A DNA stretch of 64,000 nucleotides from positions 113,909-177,908 of the forward strand of contig NZ_FOPS01000004.1 of the NCBI RefSeq assembly GCF_900113545.1, in the 5' to 3' direction. Positions 16,150 through 24,871 of the stretch are shown here, one piece after another; within the stretch, counting starts at the first letter, position 1; each line of letters starts with the position of its first letter. Position numbers and translations under genes: made by a program. The notes under the pieces are model-generated. The model was not told the DNA's origin, searched no databases, and saw only the letters and a program-made list of their open reading frames with translations. The stretch comes from Neisseria elongata subsp. elongata (lineage in GTDB: Bacteria > Pseudomonadota > Gammaproteobacteria > Burkholderiales > Neisseriaceae).

Positions 16150-16736
16150 CCACGCCCGGACAAGACACCTACGGCCGCCTGCTTGCCGCCCTGCGCCCCG
16201 GCCTCCTGCGGTTCGCACTCATCCAACTGCGCGACCGGGCGCAGGCGGAAGACATCGTGCAGGAAACCCTTGCCGCCGCTTGGAGCAAGCTCGGCCAATT
16301 CCGCGAAGAAGCCGATTTGAAAACCTGGGTAACGGCCATTCTCAAAAACAAAATCGCCGACCATTTCCGCAGCGGCAGGCGCACCGCCGTCAGCCTCGAC
16401 AGCCTGTGCGAAGAAAACGAAGCCGCCGACCAAGCCTGGCACTCCTGCTTCGATGCCGGCGGCCACTGGCTCGAAACCGCCGCCCCCGCCGCCTGGCGGC
16501 CGCCGGAAGACTATGCCGAACAGCAGGATTTTTTCCGCACGCTGGAAAACTGCCTCGGCGGCCTGCCGGAAGACACCGCCCGCATCTTCTACCTGCGAGA
16601 AATCATGGGCATGGAAGTAGAAGAAATCTGCGGCCGCTTCGGCATCGGGCGGGACAACTGCTACGTCATCCTGCACCGGGCACGCAACAGCCTGCGCCGC
16701 TGTCTGCAACTGCGCTGGTTCGACATCGGCGCGTAA
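16146..16736 (+). CDS. rpoE: ECF sigma factor (neisserial sigmaE)
   Basis: A 196-residue extracytoplasmic-function sigma factor. Region 2 spans about residues 8-75 (RPGLLRFALIQLRDRAQAED; VQETLAAAWSKL) and region 4 about 135-190 (LPEDTARIFYLREIMGMEVEEIC; CYVILHRARNSLRRCLQ). A longer than usual linker lies between them. It is translationally coupled to hvfC (ATGA) and followed by its anti-sigma gene. In meningococci and gonococci the equivalent ECF factor controls methionine sulfoxide reductase msrAB and its own operon. Here it most likely activates the doxX-hvfABC genes too. Start ATG 16146 was chosen over upstream frame extensions inside hvfC. Confidence 0.93.
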   Translation: MTTPGQDTYGRLLAALRPGLLRFALIQLRDRAQAEDIVQETLAAAWSKLGQFREEADLKTWVTAILKNKIADHFRSGRRTAVSLDSLCEENEAADQAWHSCFDAGGHWLETAAPAAWRPPEDYAEQQDFFRTLENCLGGLPEDTARIFYLREIMGMEVEEICGRFGIGRDNCYVILHRARNSLRRCLQLRWFDIGA

Positions 16737-16746
16737 GGAGGAAAAC

Positions 16747-16929
16747 ATGTTCAAATGCCGCGAAGCCTGCAAACTGCTGTCCGAAGCGCAAGACAGGAAA
16801 CTGACCCTGCGCGAACGCGTCCTGCTTAACTTCCACCTGGCCGTCTGCCCGCTCTGCCGCCGCTACCGCAAACAGCTTGCCTTTCTGCGCGAAAACCTGA
16901 AAAAATGGCTGTCCGACAAATATTCCTAA
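16747..16929 (+). CDS. mseR: zinc-binding anti-sigma factor MseR
   Basis: A 60-residue protein with the ZAS signature H30-x3-C34-x2-C37 (HLAVCPLC) plus cysteines at 4 and 8. It has no membrane segment, so it is a soluble anti-sigma factor. MseR in Neisseria meningitidis holds sigmaE inactive until a thiol or metal stress disturbs the zinc site. ATG 16747 is ten nucleotides after the sigma factor stop with a perfect AAGGAGG site, giving abundant translation relative to its partner. A DUS hairpin ends the operon. Confidence 0.93.
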   Translation: MFKCREACKLLSEAQDRKLTLRERVLLNFHLAVCPLCRRYRKQLAFLRENLKKWLSDKYS

Positions 16930-16945
16930 ATCCCGTTTATCTGTT

Positions 16946-16980
16946 TTCAGACGGCCTCTGCATCGAAAAGGCCGTCTGAA
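16946..16980 (+). terminator. DUS hairpin after mseR
   Basis: Inverse DUS copies at 16946-16957 and 16969-16980 can end the sigma factor operon just before nadE. Confidence 0.6.
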
Positions 16981-17003
16981 ACAAACATCCGAAAGAGAAA
17001 ATC

Positions 17004-17795
17004 ATGCAAACACAAGCCGTTATCGAACACATCGTCCGCTGGCTGCACGACTATGCCGGCCAGGCGCGCGTTAAAGGCTTTATCGTCGGCATTTCCGGCG
17101 GCATCGATTCCGCCGTCGTTTCCGCATTGGCCGCCCGAACAGGCCTCGACGTGCTGCTGTTGGAAATGCCCATCCGCCAGCAGGCCGAACAAATCGACCG
17201 CGCGCAGCAGCACATTGCCGATTTGCAAAGCCGTTTTGCCAACGTCCGCAGCCTGCGCGTCGACCTTACCCCCGCCTTCAACTGCTTTGCCGACACGGTG
17301 GAGGTCAGCGAGGCCGAGTATCCGGCCAAGCAGCTCGCGCTGGCCAACAGCCGCGCCCGCCTGCGTATGCTGACCCTGTATTACTACGGCCAAATCAACG
17401 GCCTTCTGGTTACGGGGACGGGCAACAAAATCGAAGATTTCGGCGTGGGTTTCTTCACCAAATACGGTGACGGCGGCGTGGACATCAGCCCGATTGCCGA
17501 CCTCACCAAAACTCAGGTTTACCGTTTGGCCGAAAGTCTGAATATTATCGAGGCGATACGGAAAGCCGTTCCTACCGACGGCCTGTGGGACACCGAGCGC
17601 ACCGACGAACAGCAAATGGGCGCGAGTTATCCCGAATTGGAATGGGCGATGGACATCCCAGCCGACAAGCAGCCCGAAGATTTCGAAGGGCGGCAGCGCG
17701 AAGTGCTGGCGATTTACCGCCGTCTGAACCGTGCCGCGCAGCACAAAATCCAACCGATTCCGGTCTGCAACGTGCCGAAGGAGTGGTTGGCATAG
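17004..17795 (+). CDS. nadE: ammonia-dependent NAD+ synthetase
   Basis: NadE converts deamido-NAD to NAD using ATP and ammonia. The 263-residue product is the short type without a glutaminase domain. It has the ATP-pyrophosphatase P-loop GISGGIDSAV (about 29-38), the segment LVTGTGNKIEDFGVGFFTKYGDG that binds deamido-NAD, and PTDGLWD. ATG 17004 is preceded by GAAAGAGAAA. It sits between DUS hairpins and is probably transcribed alone, although read-through from the sigma factor operon is possible. Confidence 0.95.
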   Translation: MQTQAVIEHIVRWLHDYAGQARVKGFIVGISGGIDSAVVSALAARTGLDVLLLEMPIRQQAEQIDRAQQHIADLQSRFANVRSLRVDLTPAFNCFADTVEVSEAEYPAKQLALANSRARLRMLTLYYYGQINGLLVTGTGNKIEDFGVGFFTKYGDGGVDISPIADLTKTQVYRLAESLNIIEAIRKAVPTDGLWDTERTDEQQMGASYPELEWAMDIPADKQPEDFEGRQREVLAIYRRLNRAAQHKIQPIPVCNVPKEWLA

Positions 17796-17859
17796 GGCAT
17801 GGCGGCAGTGAAACGGATTGACCCGAAAGACGGTGCCGTTATCCGCTATACATGCTTTG

Positions 17860-17891
17860 AGGCCGTCTGAAAAACAGTTTTCAGACGGCCT
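17860..17891. terminator. DUS palindrome between convergent nadE and CNP1-like gene
   Basis: Inverse DUS at 17860-17871 and 17880-17891 with an 8-nt loop; it can end transcription from both sides. Confidence 0.7.
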
Positions 17892-17932
17892 CGATGTTTG
17901 TCGGTTTTGTTTGCTTAAAAACCGGACGGTTT

Positions 17933-18553
17933 TTATTTTTTGGTTTCACGGTCGCTTCGGCGGCCGTCGGCTTCATATTTGCCGCCGCGTATGTTCAGCC
18001 GCTCCAGCAGTGCGCCGTCTCCGGACGGTATGCCGTCCATGCACCAGACATCGTGGAGTACGGCGCGTACGGCGGCATTGCTGGTGGCTGCGCCGCCCAA
18101 TTCCTGCCATTGCGGATTGCGTGCCTTGATCCAGCGTTTGTTTACGGGGTCGCCGTAGGCATAAATTTTATAAGAGTGTTTTTTGCCTTGTTGGCTGGAG
18201 AACGAGCCGGGCGCGCAATACAGTGCCTCGCTGCTGATGTTGTCAATGCCTTTTCCCGAACGGAGGTTGAGGACGTAGCGTACGGTGCCGTCTTCGGCCG
18301 CATGGATGCTGTCGGGGGAAATCAGGAGGTGTTTGTCGAAGGTGGGGGAAACGTAGAGTTCGAACCATTTTGTGCCTTCGGCAGGGAAGGGGGGCAGGGC
18401 TTCTTCCGCTTCGGTGAAGGTGCGGCGTTTGATGTCGGCCTCGGTTTCCACATAGCGTGAGCTGTTTTCGTTTTCTTTCAGGCTGAACCTTTCCGCTTGG
18501 GCAAAGGGGGCGGTAAGCAGGAGGGCGAATAGGGCGGCGTATTTTCTTGGCAT
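17933..18553 (-). CDS. exported CNP1-like family protein
   Basis: A 206-residue protein with a signal peptide (MPRKYAALFALLLTAPFAQA). The mature part resembles the CNP1-like family found in beta-proteobacteria, with segments such as WFELYVSPTFDKHLLISPDS and VRYVLNLRSGKGIDNISSEAL and a pair of cysteines (about 133 and 180). Function is unknown. The start at 18553 follows AAGGAA and opens directly with the signal sequence; the longer frame upstream is not supported. It is convergent with nadE and divergent from the TusA-like gene. Confidence 0.85.
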   Translation of the reverse strand: MPRKYAALFALLLTAPFAQAERFSLKENENSSRYVETEADIKRRTFTEAEEALPPFPAEGTKWFELYVSPTFDKHLLISPDSIHAAEDGTVRYVLNLRSGKGIDNISSEALYCAPGSFSSQQGKKHSYKIYAYGDPVNKRWIKARNPQWQELGGAATSNAAVRAVLHDVWCMDGIPSGDGALLERLNIRGGKYEADGRRSDRETKK

Positions 18554-18689
18554 GTCATTTCCTTGTGTGGGAGGTTGTGCGGCGGATTCTAGCACCAACG
18601 GCGGGTCGGCAGACAAGTTTTGCCGTACCGTGGGGCGGTATGCCGACGAAAGGCGTATAATCCGCCGCTTTTGATTTGAGGCGATGAAA

Positions 18690-18914
18690 ATGAGCGAACA
18701 TTATCTGGATGTAACCGGGCTGAAATGCCCGCTGCCGATTTTGAGGGCGAAAAAGGCTTTGGCCGCTTTGGTCTGCGGCGACGTTTTGACGGTCGATGTC
18801 ACGGATGCGGGCGCGCCGGACGATTTTGCCGCGTTCTGCCGCCAAACCGGCCATGTGCTGCTGGCTTCGGAGGAGCGGGAAGGTGTGTTCAGGCTGGTTA
18901 TCCGGCATAAATAG
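18690..18914 (+). CDS. TusA-like sulfurtransferase
   Basis: A 74-residue TusA/SirA-family protein. The conserved Cys is in LKCPLPILRAKKAL (the CPxP motif, near residue 13), followed by the two-layer sandwich pattern and a C-terminal GVFRLVIRH. Such proteins carry persulfide sulfur to tRNA 2-thiolation, molybdenum cofactor synthesis or selenium metabolism; which one cannot be told. ATG 18690 was preferred over ATG 18684 because GAGG (18678-18681) is at the better distance. A single gene unit with a DUS terminator. Confidence 0.88.
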   Translation: MSEHYLDVTGLKCPLPILRAKKALAALVCGDVLTVDVTDAGAPDDFAAFCRQTGHVLLASEEREGVFRLVIRHK

Positions 18915-18940
18915 GCTGCAATAGGCTGCGGCGGATAAAG

Positions 18941-18988
18941 GTTCAGGCCGTCTGAAAACCGGGACAACGGTGTTTCAGACGGCCTGAA
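18941..18988. terminator. extended DUS hairpin after the TusA-like gene
   Basis: GTTCAGGCCGTCTGAAA (from 18941) pairs with its complement ending at 18988. It lies between convergent genes. Confidence 0.7.
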
Positions 18989-19000
18989 CCGTGTGCGCGT

Positions 19001-19819
19001 TTAGAAACGCCGTTTCAGCCCGCAGGCCTGCATGATGCTGGCGGCGAGTTCTTCCACCGATTTGTGCGTGGTGTTGGTGAACGGGATGTCGAAGCGGCGG
19101 AACATGGCCTGCGCGTCGGCCACTTCCTGTTTGCAGGTGGAGATGCTGGCGTAGTTCGAATTCGGGCGGCGTTCTTCACGGATGTCGGCCAGTCGTTCGG
19201 GCTTGATGGTGAGGCCGTAGATTTTATTGCGGTATTGTTTCACCATCGGTGGCAGGTCGGGTTTGTCGAGGTCGTCGGGCGTGAGCGGGTAGTTGGCGGC
19301 GCGGATGCCGTATTGCAGGGCGAGATACAGGCAGGTCGGGGTTTTTCCGCTGCGCGATACGCCCATCAGGATTACGTCGGCATCTTTCAGGTCTTTGTCG
19401 CTGACGCCGTCGTCGTGGTTGAGGGTGAAGTTTACCGCTTCCATGCGGGCATCGTAGCGGGCGGTGTCGGCGATGCCGTGATTGCGTCCGACTTCGTTGC
19501 GGGCCTTGGTGCCCAGTTCTTTTTCCAATATGCCGAGGAAGGCATCGAAAAAACTCAGGTGCAGGCCCGGGCTGTTGCGGATGATGTCGCGGATTTCTTC
19601 GTTGATGATGCTGGAGAAAACCAAAGGCCGCATGGCGGTCTGATTGGCGGCGGTTTCAATGATTTTTACCATCGCACGGGCTTTGTCCGGCGTATCGACG
19701 AAAGGGTAGGTGGAGCGTTTGAATTTCACTTCCTGAAATTGGTCGAGCAAGGCTTCGCCCATGCTTTCGGAAGTCAGGCCGGTGCGGTCGGAAATAAAAA
19801 AGGCGTGTCTGCGCGACAT
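19001..19819 (-). CDS. ppsR: PEP synthase regulatory kinase/pyrophosphorylase
   Basis: PpsR (DUF299) switches PEP synthase off by ADP-dependent phosphorylation of a threonine and on again by phosphate-dependent removal. The 272-residue product has the P-loop GVSRSGKTPT (about 155-164) and the family segments AFFISDRTGLTSES and DDGVSDKDLKDADVILMG. It is divergent from ppsA, its substrate, with a 423-bp intergenic region, the standard arrangement. Start at 19819; TTG and ATG alternatives were not seen in better context. Confidence 0.95.
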   Translation of the reverse strand: MSRRHAFFISDRTGLTSESMGEALLDQFQEVKFKRSTYPFVDTPDKARAMVKIIETAANQTAMRPLVFSSIINEEIRDIIRNSPGLHLSFFDAFLGILEKELGTKARNEVGRNHGIADTARYDARMEAVNFTLNHDDGVSDKDLKDADVILMGVSRSGKTPTCLYLALQYGIRAANYPLTPDDLDKPDLPPMVKQYRNKIYGLTIKPERLADIREERRPNSNYASISTCKQEVADAQAMFRRFDIPFTNTTHKSVEELAASIMQACGLKRRF

Positions 19820-20242
19820 AATGATGTGGCTCTCTTTCGCTGTCTGGTTTGGAAAACAGGTGCGGATGATAGCAAGATGCCGTCTGAAATTGAAGTGCGG
19901 GATGGATGCTACATGGTGCTACATGAAATTTTGGTCAAATATAATTTAGCTATTAAATTTCTTTTTAATTTTTTTATCAGCATAAAATTTCTTTGTTGTG
20001 CGTAAAATTTGCTTGATTAGGGGTTTGCAATATCATTTAACTATAAGATTTGGTGGTGTTTACATCGGTTTTACATTTGTCGGTCGGATTTTGTTTCACT
20101 CGACTACAATGAGGCGGAGCGCAATTTTCAGACGGCCGAAACACACGGGCCGTCTGAAAAAAGCATGACACGAAGGCACAGGCTGGTTACAATGCCGCGC
20201 TGAATCCTTTACCTTTCCCAACCTTTATTTTGGACGACACAA
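19820..20242. other. AT-rich divergent intergenic region of ppsR/ppsA
   Basis: These 423 bp hold no gene. The stretch 19930-20070 is much richer in A+T than its surroundings. An AT-dialect DUS (19877-19888) and a DUS palindrome (20125-20160) are present, and a promoter for ppsA (20165-20193). Confidence 0.7.
20165..20193 (+). promoter_or_regulatory. ppsA promoter
   Basis: ATGACA (20165-20170) and TACAAT (20188-20193) with 17-nt spacing, directly after the DUS palindrome and 50 nt before the start codon. Confidence 0.6.
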
Positions 20243-22630
20243 ATGGCTGAAAATTATGTTATCTGGTTTGAAAATCTGCGTATGACCGATGTGGAGCGCG
20301 TTGGCGGAAAAAACGCTTCCCTCGGCGAGATGATTAGCCAACTGACAGAAAAAGGCGTGCGCGTGCCGGGCGGTTTCGCCACAACGGCGGAAGCCTACCG
20401 CGCATTCTTGGCGCATAACGGCCTGAGCGAACGTATTTCCGCCGCACTGGCCGCGCTGGATGTGGACGACGTGAACGAATTGGCGCGCGTCGGCAAAGAA
20501 ATCCGCCAGTGGATTTTGGAAACGCCGTTTCCGGAAGAGCTGGACCGCGCGGTTGAAGAAGCCTGGAACAAAATGACGGCCGATGCGGGCACCGACGCGA
20601 TTTCCGTTGCCGTGCGCTCATCCGCCACCGCCGAAGACCTGCCGGATGCCTCTTTTGCCGGACAGCAGGAAACTTTCCTGAATATCAACGGGCTGGACAA
20701 CGTCAAAGAAGCCATGAAGCACGTTTTTGCTTCGCTTTACAACGACCGCGCCATTTCCTACCGCGTCCACAAAGGTTTCGCGCACGATATCGTGGCCTTG
20801 TCGGCAGGCGTGCAGCGCATGGTGCGCTCCGACAGCGGCGCTTCGGGCGTAATGTTTACGCTGGATACCGAAAGCGGCTTCGATCAAGTCGTCTTCGTGA
20901 CCTCGTCCTACGGTTTGGGTGAAATGGTGGTTCAAGGCGCGGTAAACCCCGACGAATTCTATGTCCATAAACCGACTTTGCGTGCCGGCCGTCCCGCCGT
21001 GTTGCGTAAAACCATGGGTTCGAAACTGATTAAAATGGTGTTTACCGAACAGGCTCAGGCGGGCAAGTCCGTGCAGGTGGTGGACGTTCCGGCCGAGCAG
21101 CGCAAACAGTTTTCCATCAGTAACGAAGAAATTACCGAGTTGGCACAATATGCGCTGATTATCGAAGAACACTACGGCCGCCCGATGGACATCGAATGGG
21201 GCCGCGACGGCGTGGACGGTAAAATCTATATCTTGCAGGCACGTCCCGAAACCGTTAAATCCCAAGAGGAAAGCGGCCGCAGCCTGCGCCGTTACACGAT
21301 TTCCGGCGAGAAGAAAGTATTGGCCGAAGGCCGGGCCATCGGTCAGAAGGTCGGCCAAGGCAAAGTGCGTCTGGTGAAAGACGCTTCCGAGATGGACAGC
21401 GTGAAAGAAGGCGACGTATTGGTTACCGACATGACCGACCCCGATTGGGAGCCGGTGATGAAACGCGCGGCAGCCATCGTTACCAACCGTGGCGGACGTA
21501 CCTGCCATGCGGCGATTATCGCGCGCGAATTGGGTATTCCGGCCGTCGTCGGCTGCGGCAACGCCTCTTCCGTCCTGCAGGAAGGTCAGGAAGTAACGGT
21601 TTCTTGTGCCGAAGGCGACACCGGCTTTATTTACGACGGTTTGCTGAATGTGGAAGTCAGCGACATCGCTTTGGACAACATGCCCGCATCGCCGGTAAAA
21701 ATCATGATGAACGTGGGCAATCCCGAATTGGCCTTCTCGTTCTCCAGCCTGCCCAGCGAAGGCATCGGCTTGGCGCGCATGGAATTTATCATCAACCGCC
21801 AAATCGGCATCCATCCGAAAGCATTGCTCGAGCTCGAACGTCAAGACGAAGACGTCCGCGAGGAAATCGAAGACCGTATCGCCGGCTATGCCTCTCCGGT
21901 CGATTTCTATGTGGATAAAATTGCCGAGGGCGTGTCCACGCTGGCCGCTTCCGTATTTCCGCGCAAGGTCATCGTGCGGATGTCCGATTTCAAATCCAAC
22001 GAGTACATGGGCTTGATTGGCGGCAGCCGTTACGAACCGCACGAAGAAAACCCAATGTTGGGCTTCCGCGGTGCGGCGCGTTATGTTTCCGAAGACTTTG
22101 CCGAATGTTTCGCCTTGGAATGCCGTGCCTTGAAACGCGTCCGCGACGACATGGGGCTGACCAACGTCGAAATCATGATTCCGTTCGTCCGCACCTTGTC
22201 TGAAGCGGAAGCTGTGGTTAAGGCATTGAAAGCCAACGGCTTGGAGCGCGGCAAAAACGGCCTGCGCCTGATTATGATGTGCGAAGTGCCGAGCAACGCG
22301 CTTTTGGCCGAGCAATTCCTGCAGTATTTCGACGGTTTCTCTATCGGCTCAAACGATATGACCCAGCTGACTTTGGGTGTGGACCGCGACAGCGGTGGTT
22401 CGATTGCTTCCTCTTTCGACGAGCGTAATCCTGCGGTTAAAGTTATGCTGCATCTGGCCATTTCCGCCTGCCGCAAGCACAACAAATATGTCGGCATCTG
22501 CGGGCAAGGCCCGTCAGACCATCCCGATTTTGCCAAATGGCTGGTGGAAGAGGGCATCGATACCGTTTCGTTGAACCCCGATACCGTGATTGAAACTTGG
22601 TTGTATCTGGCCAAAGAAGTGAAGAAATAA
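20243..22630 (+). CDS. ppsA: phosphoenolpyruvate synthase
   Basis: PpsA makes PEP from pyruvate and ATP for gluconeogenesis; fbp (47750) and actP fit growth on lactate, acetate and amino acids. The 795-residue product has the N-terminal ATP-grasp domain ([35 protein letters not shown] split over about 125-150), the phosphohistidine loop [21 protein letters not shown] (about 415-435) and the PEP-binding C-terminal barrel ([16 protein letters not shown]). ATG 20243. Regulated by PpsR, encoded divergently. Ends in a strong non-DUS terminator. Confidence 0.97.
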   Translation: MAENYVIWFENLRMTDVERVGGKNASLGEMISQLTEKGVRVPGGFATTAEAYRAFLAHNGLSERISAALAALDVDDVNELARVGKEIRQWILETPFPEELDRAVEEAWNKMTADAGTDAISVAVRSSATAEDLPDASFAGQQETFLNINGLDNVKEAMKHVFASLYNDRAISYRVHKGFAHDIVALSAGVQRMVRSDSGASGVMFTLDTESGFDQVVFVTSSYGLGEMVVQGAVNPDEFYVHKPTLRAGRPAVLRKTMGSKLIKMVFTEQAQAGKSVQVVDVPAEQRKQFSISNEEITELAQYALIIEEHYGRPMDIEWGRDGVDGKIYILQARPETVKSQEESGRSLRRYTISGEKKVLAEGRAIGQKVGQGKVRLVKDASEMDSVKEGDVLVTDMTDPDWEPVMKRAAAIVTNRGGRTCHAAIIARELGIPAVVGCGNASSVLQEGQEVTVSCAEGDTGFIYDGLLNVEVSDIALDNMPASPVKIMMNVGNPELAFSFSSLPSEGIGLARMEFIINRQIGIHPKALLELERQDEDVREEIEDRIAGYASPVDFYVDKIAEGVSTLAASVFPRKVIVRMSDFKSNEYMGLIGGSRYEPHEENPMLGFRGAARYVSEDFAECFALECRALKRVRDDMGLTNVEIMIPFVRTLSEAEAVVKALKANGLERGKNGLRLIMMCEVPSNALLAEQFLQYFDGFSIGSNDMTQLTLGVDRDSGGSIASSFDERNPAVKVMLHLAISACRKHNKYVGICGQGPSDHPDFAKWLVEEGIDTVSLNPDTVIETWLYLAKEVKK

Positions 22631-22644
22631 ACGGATTGGCGTGA

Positions 22645-22683
22645 AAAACCCTGCATACCGGAACGGTATGCAGGGTTTTCTGT
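22645..22683 (+). terminator. Rho-independent terminator of ppsA
   Basis: A perfect 16-bp stem (AAAACCCTGCATACCG, 22645-22660, and complement 22664-22679) with a GAA loop and a T-rich tail. It does not use DUS. Confidence 0.93.
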
Positions 22684-22726
22684 TTTATCGCCCGGCCGTT
22701 AGTGAAGAAAGCGGCGGGCAAAGGGA

Positions 22727-22781
22727 AGGCCGTCTGAAAATACGGCAGGGGATTTTTTCCCGCAGTGTTTTCAGACGGCCT
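22727..22781. terminator. DUS pair downstream of rppH
   Basis: Inverse DUS at 22727-22738 and 22770-22781 lie between convergent ppsA and rppH, after rppH on the minus strand. They probably end rppH transcription. Confidence 0.6.
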
Positions 22782-22799
22782 GATGTATTGGAAAACCGA

Positions 22800-23321
22800 T
22801 TATCGTGCATTTTCCAATTTTTTACGTTCAAACACTTCGCGTGGTTCCAAATTCTTTAAGAAACGCGCCAGTTCGGACAACGCGCCCTCGTAAACGCCGC
22901 GTTTGAATTCGATAACCTCGTCTATCGGTGCCCAGTAATCGTGCCAACGCCAACCGTCGAATTCGGGGTGGCTGGTGGCGCGCAGGTGTACATCGCTTTC
23001 GCGGCCGACCAGTTTCAACAAATACCAAATCTGTTTCTGCCCGCGGTAAGAGCCGCGCCATTCGCGCCGTACCCAGTTGTTCGGCACGTCATAACGCAGC
23101 CAGTCGCGCGTGCGCCCGATGATTTTCACATGGTGCGGCAGCAGGCCGACTTCTTCCATCAATTCGCGGTACATGGCCGTTTCCGGGCTTTCGCCCGGCT
23201 TGATGCCGCCCTGCGGGAACTGCCACGAATGCTCGCGCACCCGCTTGCCCCAGAAGACACGGTTTTGTCCGTTGATGAGGATGATACCGACATTAGGGCG
23301 ATAGCCTTCCCTGTCCAACAT
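22800..23321 (-). CDS. rppH: RNA pyrophosphohydrolase RppH
   Basis: RppH removes pyrophosphate from mRNA 5' ends to trigger decay. The 173-residue product carries a perfect Nudix box ([23 protein letters not shown] split at about 33-55) and the RppH signature segments [15 protein letters not shown] at the N-terminus, HSWQFPQGG and [15 protein letters not shown]. Start at 23321 has GAGGG upstream; the frame extends seven codons further without support. Single-gene unit; the DUS at about 23369 lies in its upstream region. Confidence 0.95.
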   Translation of the reverse strand: MLDREGYRPNVGIILINGQNRVFWGKRVREHSWQFPQGGIKPGESPETAMYRELMEEVGLLPHHVKIIGRTRDWLRYDVPNNWVRREWRGSYRGQKQIWYLLKLVGRESDVHLRATSHPEFDGWRWHDYWAPIDEVIEFKRGVYEGALSELARFLKNLEPREVFERKKLENAR

Positions 23322-23449
23322 GATTCCGCCCTCGTACAAATTTCAAATCGGGCGATTTTCCCATATTACAGGCCGTCTGAAAAGCAAGCGGCAGCGTATC
23401 GATAACGTAACAGGCCGTTAAAAAATGTCGGCCAAACCCCGAAAGCCGC

Positions 23450-23478
23450 TTGCATCGTACGGGCTTTTGCCGTTTAAT
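23450..23478 (+). promoter_or_regulatory. candidate promoter for the polyamine-binding lipoprotein gene
   Basis: TTGCAT (23450-23455) and TTTAAT (23473-23478) with 17-nt spacing, in the 319-bp gap upstream of the lipoprotein gene. The leader would be about 155 nt. Nothing else was recognised in this gap except one DUS (about 23369). Confidence 0.45.
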
Positions 23479-23640
23479 GCGCGACAACACCGTTAAGAGA
23501 GAGAAGGACATTCAGGATCGCGGCGGGGTGCGCCGGAAACCGTTGAAAATACGGCAGGCGGAATCATTTTTCCCAGCGGAACCTCAGCCGGCTGCAATTG
23601 GGCCGGAAGATGCGGTTGCGCACACTCCAAGGACACACCC

Positions 23641-24780
23641 ATGAAAAAAACACTACCGGCATTCGTGCTGAGCGCCCTGCTGCTTGCAGCCTGCGGCGGT
23701 TCCGACCAAGCATCCGGCGGCGCGGATACTGCCGCAGACAAACAGCCTGCCGCCACAAAAAAACTCAATATTTTCAACTGGTCGGATTACGTCGATCCTG
23801 ACACTGTTTCCGCATTCGAAGCGACCGAAGGCGTTAAGATACGCTACGATTTCTACGACAGCAACGAAGCCTTGGAAGCCAAACTGCTGACTGGCAATTC
23901 CGGCTACGACCTGGTTGCCCCCTCTATCTCCAACATCGGCCGCCAAATCAAGGCCGGTGCCTATCGGGAAATCGATAAAAGCAAAATCCCTAATTACAGC
24001 AACATCGATCCCGAACTGCTCAAACAGATGGAACAGGTCGATCCCGGCAACAAATATGCCGTACCGTATTTCTGGGGCATCAACACCCTGGCAATTAACG
24101 AAGCCAAAGTGAAAGCCGCTTTGGGCGATAAATGGCCGGAAAACGAATGGGATCTGGTTTTCAACCCCGAATACACCGCCAAATTGAAACACTGCGGCAT
24201 CAGCTTCTTCGACAGCCCAACCGAACAATATCCGCTGGCCTTGAAATATCTGGGCAAAAACCCCAACAGCGAAGAAGCGGCCGACATTGAAGCCGCCACC
24301 GATTTGATGAGGAAAGTGCGCGGCGACATCAAACGCTTTACCTCTTCGGGTTACATCGACGACATGGCATCGGGCAACCTGTGCGTCGCCATCGGCTACG
24401 GCGGCGATTTGAACATTGCCAAAACCCGTGCCGAAGAAGCGGGCAACGGCGTGAAACTTCGCGTGCTCACCCCGAAAACCGGCGTCGGACTTTGGGTGGA
24501 TTCCTTCATGATTCCGCGTGATTCTGCCAACGTCCTCAACGCCCACAAATACATCAACTACACCCTTCAGGCCGACGTGGCGGCGAAAAACGGCAACTTC
24601 GTCACCTACGCACCGGCGAGCAAACCGGCACGCGAACTGATGCAGCCGAAATATGCCGCCGACCCGTCGGTCTTCCCCGACGACGAAGTCCGGGCCAACA
24701 GCTTCGTCGTCCTGCCCAAATCACGGGAAACCGTCAAATTGCAAACCAAACTGTGGCAGGAATTGAAAGCAGGGCAGTAG
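23641..24780 (+). CDS. spermidine/putrescine-binding lipoprotein (PotD/PotF family)
   Basis: A 379-residue periplasmic solute-binding protein of the PotD/PotF family. The lipobox is LLLAAC with Cys18, so it is a lipoprotein, followed by a low-complexity linker. The mature protein starts with KLNIFNWSDYVDPDTVSAFE, the typical polyamine-binding opening; SGYDLVAPS, YFWGINTLAIN and WVDSFMIPRDS continue the fold. No ATP-binding or permease gene is adjacent, so the rest of the transporter is encoded elsewhere, as is common for extra PotD copies in Neisseria. ATG 23641 has AAGGAC. Confidence 0.92.
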   Translation: MKKTLPAFVLSALLLAACGGSDQASGGADTAADKQPAATKKLNIFNWSDYVDPDTVSAFEATEGVKIRYDFYDSNEALEAKLLTGNSGYDLVAPSISNIGRQIKAGAYREIDKSKIPNYSNIDPELLKQMEQVDPGNKYAVPYFWGINTLAINEAKVKAALGDKWPENEWDLVFNPEYTAKLKHCGISFFDSPTEQYPLALKYLGKNPNSEEAADIEAATDLMRKVRGDIKRFTSSGYIDDMASGNLCVAIGYGGDLNIAKTRAEEAGNGVKLRVLTPKTGVGLWVDSFMIPRDSANVLNAHKYINYTLQADVAAKNGNFVTYAPASKPARELMQPKYAADPSVFPDDEVRANSFVVLPKSRETVKLQTKLWQELKAGQ

Positions 24781-24798
24781 CAAAGGCAACAGACCAAA

Positions 24799-24832
24799 GA
24801 GGCCGTCTGAAAAACCTTTTTCAGACGGCCTC
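24799..24832 (+). terminator. DUS hairpin after the polyamine-binding gene
   Basis: A near-perfect 16-bp DUS stem with a short CCTTT loop at 24799-24832. Confidence 0.75.
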
Positions 24833-24871
24833 GACAGCCTATCAACCTTCAATAAAACGGGAGTAACAGCC

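Noticed and set aside
20618-22315. Long antisense frame of 565 codons opposite ppsA
   Set aside because: It is a codon-bias shadow of a clear ppsA gene; no ribosome site, no family character. The same applies to long antisense frames opposite the NSS transporter, secD and uvrC.
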